A stretch of DNA of 20,126 nucleotides from Lingula anatina. Lineage: Eukaryota > Brachiopoda > Lingulata > Lingulida > Lingulidae. Shown in pieces: positions 1 through 10,954 of the stretch. A program made the position numbers and the translations under genes. How positions within the stretch are numbered: the first letter of the stretch is position 1; the number at the start of each line of letters is the position of its first letter. Below the pieces are notes generated by a model. The model was given only the letters and a program-made list of their open reading frames with translations, searched no databases and was not told the DNA's origin. The stretch lies in NCBI RefSeq assembly GCF_001039355.2, contig NW_019774014.1, positions 1-20,126 of the forward strand, read 5' to 3'.

Positions 1-49
1 GGCCATGCACCCGCATGAAAGCTGGATGAAACCGCATTTAAGTTCAACT

Positions 50-349
50 CAGAGGAGGATCCAGGATTATTCGAAGAGGGGAGGGGGGGTCTGCTAATGC
101 GAAGTTAGCCTCCTTTTAAATGAATATACCCTTCTGGGTATATAAAAATATTGAAACTTTATTAAATCGCGAGAACATTTTTGACTTAAATGATGATTTT
201 ATCATTAATGGAATTTTAGCTATGATGTGTGGTACATATGCTGTGATTACGCTGTCCTTCATCTGTTGCGTTAGTCTACATTTTGCTGTACATGCTGGGT
301 ATTTTAAAAATCTGTGCGTACAATTTTTAAAGGTCTGGTTACGCCCCTG
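50..349. mobile_element. possible ~300-bp MITE
   Basis: The left end reads CAGAGGAGGATCCAGG. The reverse complement of the right end reads CAGGGGCGTAACCAGACC. The two share the pattern CAG-GG-G-A-CCAG, an imperfect terminal inverted repeat typical of small non-autonomous DNA transposons. The interior is AT-rich and non-coding. No clear target-site duplication flanks the proposed ends, so both the boundaries and the identification are tentative. Confidence 0.3.
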
Positions 350-924
350 CTAGTTTCCCTTGAAAGCATTACACAAGCTGAGCAGACAGGCAAACTTGTC
401 CAATAATAAAATATCGATGAGCATGGCAAAATCCTGTAACCAACTTTGTGGCCATAGTAAGGAAATAAGGAAGGATGAATGGTCAGATAGGTAGTATGAC
501 AAATCTAACCTAACTGATGAGCAGGTTTAGCATTTTACAACTTTTAAATTTAATGAAGTTAATTTAGTGGATTCACAACTTCCATCAAGCAAAGATCCTT
601 ATTTCACCTTGGTCAGATACATATATATAACAAGTTCAAGATCTTGACTACATTTGCTGTAAGCTAAAAAAAAAAAAAAAACACTCTTTGCCAAACACCT
701 TGTTAGGTCCCTATGACAAGAATTTCTTAAATATATATATATATATCCCACTTAAACTTTACGAATACAAGGTTTTACCTTGGGTTAATTTCATACAACA
801 GCCACAAGTTTTTATTGAAAATATTTTGCCATTTCCTCACTCAAGATACCATATTCTTCACCCTGATACTGCTGAGATTAGGCATTCAGTCACACAGACT
901 CTCATAGCTAGAAGCATCAAATTA

Positions 925-929
<5 letters not shown>

Positions 930-969
<40 letters not shown>
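930..969. repeat. (TC)n(TA)n compound microsatellite
   Basis: A run of TC dinucleotides passes directly into a run of TA dinucleotides. A shorter TA run lies near 730-746 and a poly-A run near 666-682. Confidence 0.95.
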
Positions 970-1496
970 GCATTCAATGTTCTACAGGTAGTATGGCAGA
1001 ATGGCTGTAGTTACAAGGGGATTTCAAGGGGATAGATCTTACAGACTCTGAAATCATATTTTCTACTTAACATCCTTTTATAAAAATAAATTATGCCCAG
1101 ACACTCAAAACTTTAAGTATGTTTTTCTTGCACTTCAAGAATTTATTTGAGTGTTATCTTCCAGAGACCTTCCAGGGAGCCATGTCAATATCAAAGCAAC
1201 TATACTATCTTTTAGAATAAATGTCTTATACACAATAGGAAGATCCACTTGGATAATTTAAGTAAAGTTATGTAACTGCTATTTTTTTTTCAACACATCA
1301 CAGGGTAATTTTAGGTCTCAAAATCTTAAATTCAAGAAGCCACCAACAACTAGTACAGAATTTTATGGTGCTTTCATACGTTTTTTTTAATATTCTATAT
1401 TTTTATTTCACCTGTTTATATAGCAACATTGCAACTTAATGATAATAATAAAATACAATTATAGACTGACTGAAGTCGATATATTATTTTGCATAC

Positions 1497-1616
1497 CTCA
1501 GGAAATGCACCGATAAAACGACCAATAGACCTTTTTTCTGATTGGTCAAAAAAACCGATGATAATGTTATCAGTCAATCTTGTTTTATCAGACCTCAATT
1601 TCAGAGATATTATCAG
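1497..1616 (-). CDS. candidate third coding exon of the left gene
   Basis: On the minus strand an acceptor TTATGAG|CTG precedes exactly 40 open codons, which end at the donor GAG|GTATGC. The phase (0 in, 0 out) matches the strong donor at 2002. The encoded peptide has no motif I recognise and the acceptor has a poor polypyrimidine tract. It may be a chance open frame. Confidence 0.25.
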
Positions 1617-3510
1617 CTCATAATCTGTAAATCTACACTAATTACATGGTTTACATAATAACATATGAACTCACAACATTTTTTGCATACAATACATAGA
1701 ATCCTGCTGGAGTCACAAAATTGATTTTAATTCCAGAAACCAATACTCAGAGATGATTCATCATTTTATTCAACAAACTGACAGTGTGTTAGGTGTGACA
1801 TTGTGTTACATGTAACATTGTATTATGTGTGCATGATATTAGCAGTATCACTGAACTGATGTGACAATGTTTTACAGTTTACTATAGCCAAATTATAAAG
1901 ATCTTAGATATGTGACAGCATTCTGGGTGTGCCAAAATTGGATTTCAGTGTGTTAGGTGTGACAGTCATTTTTAACATCAAACACAATCAAATAGGACTT
2001 ACCTTTACCTGTTCTTGTCTTCTGGCTGTGGCTTGACCACTGTGCTGGACTGCTGTGTGCTGACCAGTGTGGTGCCCAGTGGATGAAGAACTGTGTCCTA
2101 ATACAACGTGTTGTGAGGCTAGTGCTTGTGACACCATGGGAACACTGTGAATGTACGAAGATGACGGCTTATTAGCACTGTCACCTGTACTGTCATCAAT
2201 AGCACCAGTTAAGTCTTCATAATCATCATCATCAGTTTCTACCTTCACTTCAACAATATCATGCCTAGACTCCTCTACACTGACTTCCTCAGTCTGTTTT
2301 GTGTCCGAATGTGTTTGTTGTGTCAGTGCTGTGGTAGTTGTGCCTGATGTTAAACTTAGCAGTCTCTCCTCTTGGATAATTCTTGGGAATTTCATTGCAC
2401 CACTTGTGACAGTTTCAGCAGGTCTTTTCCTAGAAATATTTCTAAATAATCTCCGAGGAGAAGGCTCGGGAGTAGGTTGATGGCCCTGTGTAACATTTGT
2501 CGCCATGGGAACTTGACTTACATAATGGTCTTGAGGGGTCACCTGGTCAGGTGGTTGACCACTGTCTGAGTGACTGCTCTCCAGTTCTGCATTTTGACTG
2601 CTGGTGACGTGGGCATCTGGAATAACAGCCTCATTCTCAGTCTCTGATCTTCCCTGAAACACTTTCAGTGCCTGCTCTACTTCAGCCACAAAGTGTCCAT
2701 CTTGGAAGGAGATTGACAGGTTAGAAAGCTCCAGTGAGATCACATTGTTCTGCTTGCCACGCACCTCAATGCTGTGCTGAAACTCTCCTGGAAGGTTAAT
2801 ATACAGTTGTGTGTACTCGGAGAGGCTTGGAAAATAAATAAATATTAAATAAATTGATGGATGGATGGATGGATGGATGGACACACATACACACACTAAC
2901 ACACACACACACACACACACACTAACACACACACACACATAAATACAGGCAATATGTTCACAAGATTATGTGCTTAAAGAAGTTAAAACCTGAACCATTT
3001 AAATCCAGGAGTCTTAACTTTTTAGCCTGGACTAAATGATAACGAGTTACAAATTAGTGGAAGTAAAATTCAATCAAAAGTTAATAACAACCACATCTGT
3101 TTCACATAACAAAAGTACAACATTCTTGAATAACCACTGGAAGCAGCATATACCCACGAAAACAATTTTGTAATACAATTTGATGTCAAACTAAATAGAA
3201 ATTGCAGATGAAATAAGTCATTTTATGAGAATATGTCCAAGATTAGTGTCCAGTCTAAAATGACAAAAAATACAAACTGTCAATGTCACACCAATTTCAC
3301 TAGGTCAATTATGTCTTATGTGTTCAATTAAATAAAAAGAAAAAAAAGAACTGTCATATATTTTAATTCAGACCAAATATATTGTGACATTGCTTTCCTA
3401 CCCTGACTGTTTGTTGCAATAAACTTGCAGAGCTGGCTCTCCCTCACACCAGCACATGTCTGAACTAGGTCTGCAGGCAGGTTGATATCCAGCCTTGAAA
3501 TCTTAAGCAT
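1497..3510 (-). CDS. unrecognised nuclear-type protein, 5' coding part (minus strand, partial)
   Basis: Best model: a coding exon from ATG 3508-3510 down to 3402 (donor G|GTAGG, phase 1), then 2787-2003 (acceptor CTTCCAG|GA, donor AAAG|GTAAGT), 298 codons with matching phases. A weaker 40-codon exon at 1616-1497 also fits in phase 0. I do not recognise the family. Residues 1-85 look like a compact fold of mixed charge. The rest is low-complexity and rich in Ser, Thr, Gln and His. It includes a basic cluster PRRLFRNISRKRP (about 147-159), a likely NLS, and a canonical sumoylation consensus VKVE (Lys about 218) followed by an Asp/Glu run. This suggests a nuclear regulator, which is inference. 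The minus open frame continues through a GT/ATCC microsatellite up to 2938, but that stretch is intronic. The 3' end is not found and probably lies left of the window. Confidence 0.55.
1785..1965. repeat. dispersed direct repeat of GTGTGTTAGGTGTGACA
   Basis: The 17-mer occurs near 1785 and again near 1948, with looser GTGTTACATGTAACATTG variants between them. It lies in the intron between 1616 and 2003 of the left gene model. No function is evident. Confidence 0.6.
2853..2940. repeat. (GGAT)n and (CA)n microsatellite cluster
   Basis: A GGAT/ATGG tetranucleotide array runs directly into an imperfect CA array. Read on the minus strand it yields a Cys-Val and His-Pro-Ser repeat peptide at the start of a long open frame. 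That peptide is an artefact of the repeat, because a good acceptor at 2788 starts the real exon. Confidence 0.95.
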
Positions 3511-3519
3511 CTTTATTTA
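3511..3519 (-). other. 5' UTR segment and acceptor before the ATG of the left gene
   Basis: On the minus strand the acceptor TTATTATTGCAG is followed by TAAATAAAG and then ATG at 3508-3510. The coding start is therefore preceded by an intron, and the first exon must be non-coding. The intron from about 3520 to 4515 holds CAT and AAAT microsatellites and no other feature I can support. Confidence 0.5.
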
Positions 3520-3848
3520 CTGCAATAATAAAATGTGGAAAAAGGTTAGCTTGATAAAATAAGAGTGGTGAAAAAAAATGCTGAAACATGTTGCATGTGA
3601 AGTTAACATTTTAGGCCACAATTTAAAACTTTCAGAAGAATATAAGAATTTTGCAACTGAAATGAAAAATTGACCGACTGACACTTTCTTTTTTCATATC
3701 ATTTATTATTAAACAGTACAGTCTTATTGTCATTTTTAAGATGATGCTAATTAAAATTTTGACAAAGTTGACAATCCAATGTTCACATAAACATGGAGTC
3801 TAGAGTAAAAAGACAAATGCATTTGACTCTGTTGGCACAATAACAACA

Positions 3849-3868
3849 ATCATCATCATCATCATCAA
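3849..3868. repeat. (ATC)n microsatellite
   Basis: Short trinucleotide array in the 5' UTR intron of the left gene. An AAAT tetranucleotide array follows at about 4078-4099. Confidence 0.9.
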
Positions 3869-4515
3869 CAAAACTACAGTTGTCACAGGTAAAAATTAAT
3901 TGTGATATCACCTTACTTAATTTTTTTCATATTATACATATTTACCACTATTTACGTGGTGCATTTGCTTTCAATAACGTTTAATTACATTACAAGAACT
4001 GTGCCACGGAAAAATCCAGAATTGTGGTAGCATGATGATGCTGGCAGGCATTATCAGTTACACATATAATGAGTTCACAAATAAATAAATAAATAAATGA
4101 AAATCAATAGAATAACAACAATAAGGCCATGTGATAGAATATATAAGGGTTTTTCTTGGATTCTTTCTTCCTTCAAGTAAACAACTATCCTTGGAAGTTG
4201 GAGGAATAAAAGATAAAAGCCAAATAAAAAGACAACATATGACAACTTCCACGCCATCCTTCCACAATCTATTTTCTTTTAATATTTCATCAAGCATGAA
4301 TGCAAAACCTATTTAAAACTTCAACAACCAAACAGAATATCCTAGCTAGCTACCCTAGAAACGTTATATGCAAGGCACGCACACAAAAAGAAAATATGAA
4401 CCCCAGACGGTGACCTACTTTATTTTAATGAATTGAAATAACATTTTAAGGAAGCCATTTAAAATTTGCAACACTTCACTACGACCTAGAGTTATTGTAA
4501 AGATTATTTGCCTAC

Positions 4516-4730
4516 CTTTCCTTTTATCGGCGCTTCTTTGGTCGAATAAAACTTTTCCTTTTTTTCATCGACATAAATTAGGCATCCCTGAATGGAAGAA
4601 AGCGTATCCTCTACTCTAACTTTAGAACTTCCTTTTCTAAAGAGCATTTACGTCAGGAATTTCTGTTGCAGTTGCAGACGACTCGACACTCGACTTACAA
4701 ATTTTTACAGTGTGAAGAATGAGAGTAATT
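4516..4730 (-). other. candidate non-coding first exon of the left gene
   Basis: On the minus strand the sequence ends in the donor GAAAG|GTAGGC (exon edge 4516). A TATA-like box at 4755-4761 predicts transcription start near 4725-4735. Together these define a plausible 5' UTR exon of about 215 bases that splices to the acceptor at 3520. The start is an estimate from the TATA spacing. Confidence 0.4.
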
Positions 4731-4754
4731 AAAATGCGTTACGACTGACAAAAA

Positions 4755-4761
4755 ATTTATA
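4755..4761 (-). promoter_or_regulatory. TATA-like box, minus strand (left gene)
   Basis: The minus strand reads CCGTATAAATTT. It is about 240 bp upstream of the candidate donor at 4515 and in the correct orientation for the left gene. It lies about 75 bp outside the left inverted repeat of the neighbouring element. Confidence 0.4.
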
Positions 4762-4834
4762 CGGCACAGTCTTCAGATGGTGAAAAAAGGGTTATGCACA
4801 ATTATAGTATTTTATACACGGCGGTGTTTGTTGC

Positions 4835-4854
4835 GGTCGACGTTAGTTCCAAGA
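4835..4854 (+). repeat. left terminal inverted repeat
   Basis: GGTCGACGTTAGTTCCAAGA, identical to the reverse complement of 12550-12569. Similarity fades on both sides, apart from a nearby GTTTT that could align with a 4-bp gap on the inner side. Confidence 0.7.
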
Positions 4855-4915
4855 CTCAGTTTTAAGGTCTACCGCGCACTTGCATTGCGCATGTGGCGTT
4901 AATGTGAAGGTCGGA

Positions 4916-4923
4916 TATAAATA
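4916..4923 (+). promoter_or_regulatory. TATA box of the MULE-ULP1 gene
   Basis: TATAAATA lies 51 bp before the ATG at 4967, which predicts transcription start around 4945 and a very short 5' UTR. An in-frame TGA at 4961-4963 rules out an upstream extension of the reading frame. GCGC-rich sequence at about 4871-4897 lies just upstream. Confidence 0.55.
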
Positions 4924-4966
4924 GGTCATCGCTAATGACGCTATAATCCCCGCGAAATTGTGATCA

Positions 4967-7900
4967 ATGGAGATGAAAAACATACAGTCCGTAACTGCAG
5001 CAATTTCGACATTTGAAAGGGAAACATCTTCCAAATTTGTTATTCTCCAAAAGAGCAAGTCATTTGGAGAAGGTAAGCACGTTGTATTTTTATTTTTATT
5101 TGTTTTTCGCATGGATAAGTTGCGTAAGTTGTATAAAGAACAGAAGGGGGCGTGTCCACCAAAGGCTGGTTTTTTTAATATGTACCCAGATGTTCATTGA
5201 CATATATAAACATTGTTAAATGAGAAATGTCACTTCTTTGTTCAGATTGGAAGAATACGAATAAAAATGTAAAGAAGTCACCAGTGATTCACTGGCAGTC
5301 ACAGAGAGGTTTGAATGCTCCAGAAATTCCCTACGATGGTACTCCATATATTCACTTGGGGAGACTAGTTTTAGTATGCCACCTGGGAAAGGACTACGGA
5401 AAAAAAAAGAAAGAAGATTATAAAAAGAAAACAGAGAAGAAAATGGTAAATGTTTTCATTACTTACATAATAAGATGTAATATGTGCAAAGCAGTGTAAT
5501 AATAAGAAAATAATAATAAACTTTTTTTAAAAAGGGTAAAACATGTTAAGTACACACACTTATCTTATACATAGCCCTCTGGGAGGTTGAAATGAAATGT
5601 TGTGAAATGAATAAATTATAAAATTAAAATGATAATGAGGTAAAAATGAAATGAGTTTGAATAACAAAAGTAATAAGAATAAAACCGAAGGTGTTATGTT
5701 ATTAAAAATCTTAAAGCTACATGAATTAATAGTTGTGTACATAAATTTTACTTTCTGTTTTTTGAAAACAATATTTTAAAAGTATCCAAGTATTTGGGCT
5801 TTTTGATTTTTAGAATGTAGGCAGTTCCATATCTTAATCAAGGTCCCTATTGGGCCATTAGTTAGTATGTCTTTATTTCTGCCAATTGCTAAATAGAGAT
5901 TTCTCTTATTAAATGATCGGCTGATTCTGCCTGTAGTGTCTATGGTTGTATTTCTCAGTATGTCTTTGATGTAATTAGGGTAGTCCATTTAAAAATTTAA
6001 AATCTAATGTGGCTTTTTAAAATTCTATCTGTTCATAAATTGTTTGTCATTTTAGTTTCTTGTATAGTTCAATTATTGCATATTTCTTGGCTTCTTTTTC
6101 TGGATTGGTGACTTAATTGTCTAAAATGTATTTGGTTCTTTTATTATTAAATGTCAGTTTAAGGGCTTTGATAACACACAGGGTAAAACATTTATATTTT
6201 TCAGAAAGAAGATCATGTATATATCAAAAGGAGAAAAATGTTTCAGTCTACTAAAAAACAAAACTGTAGTGCTCAGATATACGTTTCACAGGTTGTGCGT
6301 TTTCCTGGATTTAAGGTTAGAGTTACATTTTTCACCTAATGATTGTATTTAGAATTGTCTTCAGCAATGAAGCTGTTCATTGCAACTTAAAATGTGAAAA
6401 AATCTCTATCATCTGTAAATGTTTATCTTATTTTGTTATAGTATTTGGCACTGGCTTGAGGCAAACTTCCTTTTTAAAAATCATACACCTTATTGTACCC
6501 AATTACATATATACACACACACATATTGTAAAAGGCTAACATCCTACACATATTTATCATTACATTTGATATTGCTTTCTTAGATAACACAAAACACCAC
6601 CTGGCACAGAGCAGAGACATCGAAACGCCTGAGGCACAGCCTTAGTGATGCTTCAGAAATTGAGGGTGTAGTCGAGTACTACATGCAATTCCCATCGGGC
6701 CATTGCAACCATCCAACCACAGGGCAGGTAAGCACATTATAATTGTAGGGTAGGTTCATCCATCTTAAAGGCCTGTGTTTTACAAAGTATAAGTGTTGTG
6801 TGCATTTTAGATACATGTCTGGTAAATAATTATGGCTCAGTTTTATCCATTCCTAGGTTGCATGCCTACGAGAGCCAGTGGATGCCGAGGTGGTCAACAA
6901 AATAAAATGTCTCACAAAAAGTGGAGTAAGAAGTGTTGCAGAAATGACAAGGCATATAAAAAGCTTTGTGAATACAGAAGCGGGTATCCTTAATGAGGAT
7001 AAAAATAGACGGCGGTTTAACCCCACTTCCCAGGATATTAGAAACATCATGACTAAGGCTAAAATGGCTGATAGGAAGAGTGAGGTAATATGTTTTAAGA
7101 ATGTTTTATCATCTTTTCTTCATGTACAGTTACTGTAGGAATGTTAGAATGTTATTATTATGTAATTTATTGTTTTGGGGGCAGTGTTCTTCAAAGACAC
7201 TATACACTAATATTATAATATCTTAAATTTTAACCTGCTCTATTTATGTGTTTTTAAAATCATTTTGATGAATATATGATGTAAAAAAAATCCATGGTAA
7301 AAGTTTTTCTTCTCAATGCATACATCATGAAATACCTTAGTTTACATGTGTATTTATATCTAAATTTATTGTCATTTTGCAGAATGATCAGGAAAACTTA
7401 AGAAGTATAATTGAAGAGTGGCAAAAGAGAGAGCCGGAGGATAAAATTTTCTACAGAGAGGCTCATTTTGTGGAAGAAGAAAGAAAAGGGTTTCTGTTTA
7501 TTTATCAGTCACAGTGGCAACAGAGGCTATTAAATAAATATGGGAATGACTTGTGTCTATTGGATGCCACGTACAGGACTGTAAAATATGCCATGCCACT
7601 TTTTTTCCTGTGTGTCAAAACAAATGTAAATTATTCAGTTGTTGCCATTTTCATGCCAGAGCATGAGGATGAAAAAAGTATCAGAGAAGCCCTCAGAATC
7701 CTCAAAAGTTGGAACCCAAGGTGGACCCCAAGAGATTTCTTAGCTGATTACTGCCTGGCGGAGATAAATGCCGTTGAAAAGACATTCGAAGGTAAACACT
7801 TTCCTTCAGTTATAAATACTACACAAAGATGCAGTATACAGCTAGGCAAGGTCAATTGAAAAAAATATTATAATGATTTGTTAATATCACATCAAAATAT

Positions 7901-10651
7901 TCATTCATAGCTTTTGCAAATTTTCTTAAACTTTTAGGTCTAGTTGTTCGACTCTGCATGTTTCACAGAGAAAAAGCATGGAATGAGTGGCTAGCAAAGG
8001 CCAGCCATGGTGTAACAGGTGTGGTATTATATAACAATATTAAGACAAAATATATCTAATCCTTTAAATAACTTGGGTTTGTCTTTTCAGTTATGGTGCA
8101 TAAAAAGAGCCTCTATAAACTCGTGCCCAATTATTACTTCTTTTAAAACTTACATGCATCGATTTAAGGCAAGTATATTATCGGAACTGTTTCTCAATTT
8201 TGATAATTAAATAATTTGCAGCATAACTAATGCTTTTATATGCACTTGAGTATTATGCATAAATATTTCCAAATTAACATATCTAACTTTTTTTCACAAT
8301 TTTGAAGACCACCGTATTGAACTAAAAAGAAAGTTCAGGGATATAGCAAATGCAACCACTGAGTTGGATTATGCCACTGCATGTGAGAAGTTAAAAAACA
8401 TGCCTATTTGGGGTTCAAATCAAAAGTTGAGAGAATGGTTTTCCAGAACATGGCTGACAGAAAAAAAGGTTAGCATGACAAGTTTGTTGTATCAGATATC
8501 AAGGAGATACATGCATCATAATACCAACATCATACTTTAACTTTTATATTTGTCCTTTGCACTATTTCATGTCATAGTAAGAAATACATTATTAATACAT
8601 TATTTTAAAAATCAAGCTAAAAATATTTTGAGTATTACAGTTGACACCTTTACTATTCCAGAGGTGGGTTAGAGCGTTCCTGCAAACTTCAGGGCCTCTA
8701 AGCACAATTTTTACCACAAATGGTGTTGAGAGGCAAAATGAACTCCTGAAGCACTCTTTTCTGGTTGGTTACAAGAAATGCAGTGTCTCAGACCTGATGA
8801 CAGTAATCCTGACAACATTCCTGCCTAGTTGTTACAAGAAGTTAGTGTAAAGTCGTAATATTGATATTATTTTGAAAAATGTTATAACTGCCCATTTTTC
8901 CAATACTTACACAATCAAATGAAGCACAATAGAGGAAATGTCCACAACACCTTATTACCCAAAGAAATCAACAGTTATTCAGATGTGGTGCAACCATTAA
9001 ATGAATTACAGTGAAAACAACATCTATTATGATCAACTACACGGTGTGATTGGTTAAAAAAAAAATTGTCAGCTTCCATGCCTTCTTCAGGGTCTAAGAA
9101 AAAAATTTTTTTTTTTCTGGTGTAACCATTTACTTTTAAAATTCCAGGTATGTCCAGCTCAATGTGTTTGCATCCTCTGCATACAGGCCATATGCAGACA
9201 GTGTGCCCTACTACCTGAGAGACCGACCACAATGGTTAGTAGAGCATGTGATGAAAAGAACAGCTTATGCCTCTGCCAAGGAAAGCATTACTGCCTTAGG
9301 TAACAAAAAGTATACAGTCAGGAGTGCTGGACAACTGTATGAGGTGAACATGGGTGATGAAAAAGCTTTTCCATCTTGCACTTGCAAAGATTGGCTGCTC
9401 CATGCATTGCCCTGCAAACATATGTGTGGCATATTCCAAAATGTAGCATGCGGGTGGGAGGAACTCTCCTCTAAGTACAGGTCTAACCCCACACTATCCC
9501 TTGATAGTGACATAATATCCCCAGATAGTTCCACTAGCTCTAAGAACACACCACAGGGTAGCTCTGGTGTATTCACTAATACCATGGAGGTAGCAGACCT
9601 ACCAGAGTCAAAGAAAGACAAGACCTTGGCCCTTCAAAGGTCTTGCATTACAACACTGAAGTCCATCATAGATTCCTTATACCTAACAAAAGACGCCAAG
9701 TTTTTGTCATCGTTAGATAAAAAGCTGATAGAGGTTAGGGATGAGGTGTTTTATGCCTTGCCGAGAAATGGTCTGCTTGTGGTAGGTCAGTCTCCTGTGA
9801 AGAGAAAGATGAAGCGTCAGTATGCTCCTCTCAAAAGGAGGAGGTTTGCTAGCAATGTGAAACGTCATGGTCAGAAGGCTGACAAGAATAGTCTGTTCAC
9901 TGGGTGCTCCTTAGGGACTATGAGAAAAGGGATAATAGACTCATCTACTTGTGGTGCATCTACCTGTAAAGTAGGCTCAGGTGTAGAGGAGGTAGTAATT
10001 GATATTTCTTCAGAGTCTGAATCAAGCACAGAGAATGACAGGGCACAGATTGAAAATGAAAGTCTCACTGTTAGAGGTGTCAGGCTAACTACAGGGGACA
10101 TAGATACACTGTTGGGGAATGGATGGCTAAATGATAGACATATTTTAGCGGCACAAAGACTTATAAAATTAGAATTTCCTTTGTTGGGGGGGCTTTTAGA
10201 TACTCTCCTCTTGGCATCTGGTTTGGGGGTACAGCCTGTAGTCACAGATGGGATTCAGATTCATCATGTAGGTTCCCATTGGGTAGTGTCTGCATGTTTA
10301 AACAAAAAGGTACTTGTGTATGATTCATTAACGCCCAGACTGACACCTAATTTAAGGGCTCAGTTGTTGACTTTGTATTCAAATTGTTGTGAAGGGGTCA
10401 ATGGTAAAATGAGTGTGGAAATGCACTCACCACAAAGACAAGTTGGTGGACAAGACTGTGGACTTTTTGCAATTGCTACAGCTGTTTGTTTGGCAAACAA
10501 GGTAGATCCATATGACATTGTTTTCTGTCAACCTCAGATGAGAAGACACCTGTACCAGAGTTTCCGTAGGGGGAGACTGGTCATGTTTCCGGGTGAGACA
10601 AAGACCCAATCAGTTAATGTGAAAAAGATTATTATATCAAAAGATGATTAA
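4967..10651 (+). CDS. MULE transposase with ALS2CR8-like, SWIM and Ulp1 protease domains (10 exons, 1040 aa)
   Basis: Exons: 4967-5072, 5246-5445, 6205-6315, 6584-6727, 6857-7084, 7383-7791, 7938-8018, 8308-8468, 8662-8840, 9148-10651. All introns are GT-AG and every phase matches, giving one open frame. Residues about 50-265 match the ALS2CR8/CARF-type region (GLNAPEIPYDGTPYIHLG; NRRRFNPTSQDIRN). Residues about 266-540 are a MULE DDE transposase: LLDATYRT (Asp324), ADYCLAEINA (Asp385), the C-x2-H pair of LCMFHREKAW (406/409), NGVERQN (Glu503). A SWIM finger follows (Cys617, Cys619, Cys629, His631), then basic KRKMKR/KRRR (about 758-772), an acidic SIM-like VVIDISSESESS (from 822), and a C48 protease with His917, Asp932, Gln971 and Cys977 (QVGGQDCG). 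Likely roles (family knowledge): DNA transposition and SUMO/ubiquitin-like deconjugation in the nucleus. No disabling change is seen. Confidence 0.9.
9361..9429 (+). other. SWIM zinc-finger coding segment
   Basis: Encodes FPSCTCKDWLLHALPCKHMC, which fits the CxCx(n)CxH SWIM pattern with all four ligands. In MULE transposases this finger sits C-terminal to the DDE domain and is thought to contribute to DNA or protein binding. Confidence 0.9.
9992..10033 (+). other. SUMO-interaction-like motif coding segment
   Basis: Encodes VVIDISSESESSTEND, a hydrophobic V/I core followed directly by Ser/Glu residues. This is the arrangement of phospho-regulated SUMO-interacting motifs. It lies about 45 residues before the conserved GWLND start of the Ulp1 domain. 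The function is inferred from the motif alone. Confidence 0.5.
10084..10621 (+). other. Ulp1/SENP-like C48 protease domain
   Basis: Conserved landmarks in order: NGWLNDRHI, HHVGSHWVVS (catalytic His), KVLVYDSL (catalytic Asp), then QVGGQDCGLF (oxyanion Gln six residues before the catalytic Cys). All are intact. The domain ends about 25 residues before the stop and is fused in frame to the transposase, all within exon 10. Confidence 0.9.
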
Positions 10652-10954
10652 TTAGTTTTTCATGGATTCAAACCTAGAAATACAGGTACACTTTACAATT
10701 TATTTTTCTACAGTCATTAATTAAAATACATGTCGCTTTTTTACAGGTCACTGAAAGATTTATTGGTATGTATTACAAAGGTAAAGTAAATGTAGTATTG
10801 CTCTGTAGTATTGTTGTACATGTAATCATGTCTTGGTAAAATGCTGACATACACCTAGTGTCAATGTCTAGTCTTTTAAAGCACCCTTCAAAACTTTCCA
10901 TTTTTCATGATTGTAAAGATGCATTCCCAATTACACTATTGTTCTACACAGATT

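Larger units (their letters stand above)
1..1490. other. AT-rich non-coding stretch, no recognised gene
   Basis: I see no exon or domain that I can support here on either strand. Short open frames exist near 120-353 and 688-1035, but they are low-complexity, carry no recognisable domain and partly translate microsatellites. The stretch holds a possible MITE at its left end, a poly-A run at about 666-682, a short TA run at about 730-746 and a compound TC/TA microsatellite near 930-969. It may be intergenic, or an intron of the minus-strand gene that begins near 4730, whose 3' exons are not in view. Confidence 0.6.

Noticed and set aside
1497-1582. Inverted repeat around GACCAAT...ATTGGTC
   Set aside because: Only 7 bp pair. 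The flanking CCGAT copies are direct, not inverted, so no convincing hairpin forms.
2788-2938. N-terminal extension of the left gene rich in Cys-Val and His-Pro-Ser
   Set aside because: It is the translation of CA and ATCC microsatellites. A phase-matched acceptor at 2788 excludes it.
3841-4100. CRISPR-like or structured repeats
   Set aside because: They are simple trinucleotide and tetranucleotide microsatellites in a eukaryotic intron.
5560-5988. Minus-strand open frames inside the second intron of the MULE gene
   Set aside because: AT-rich, no domain, and inside a well-supported intron.
8019-8210. Possible extra exon between exons 7 and 8
   Set aside because: Exons 7 and 8 join in phase, and the homologous domain runs straight across the junction; an insert would break it.
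8975-9232. Minus-strand open frames opposite exon 10
   Set aside because: Shadow frames of the conserved SWIM/Ulp1 coding exon; they have no splice or domain support.
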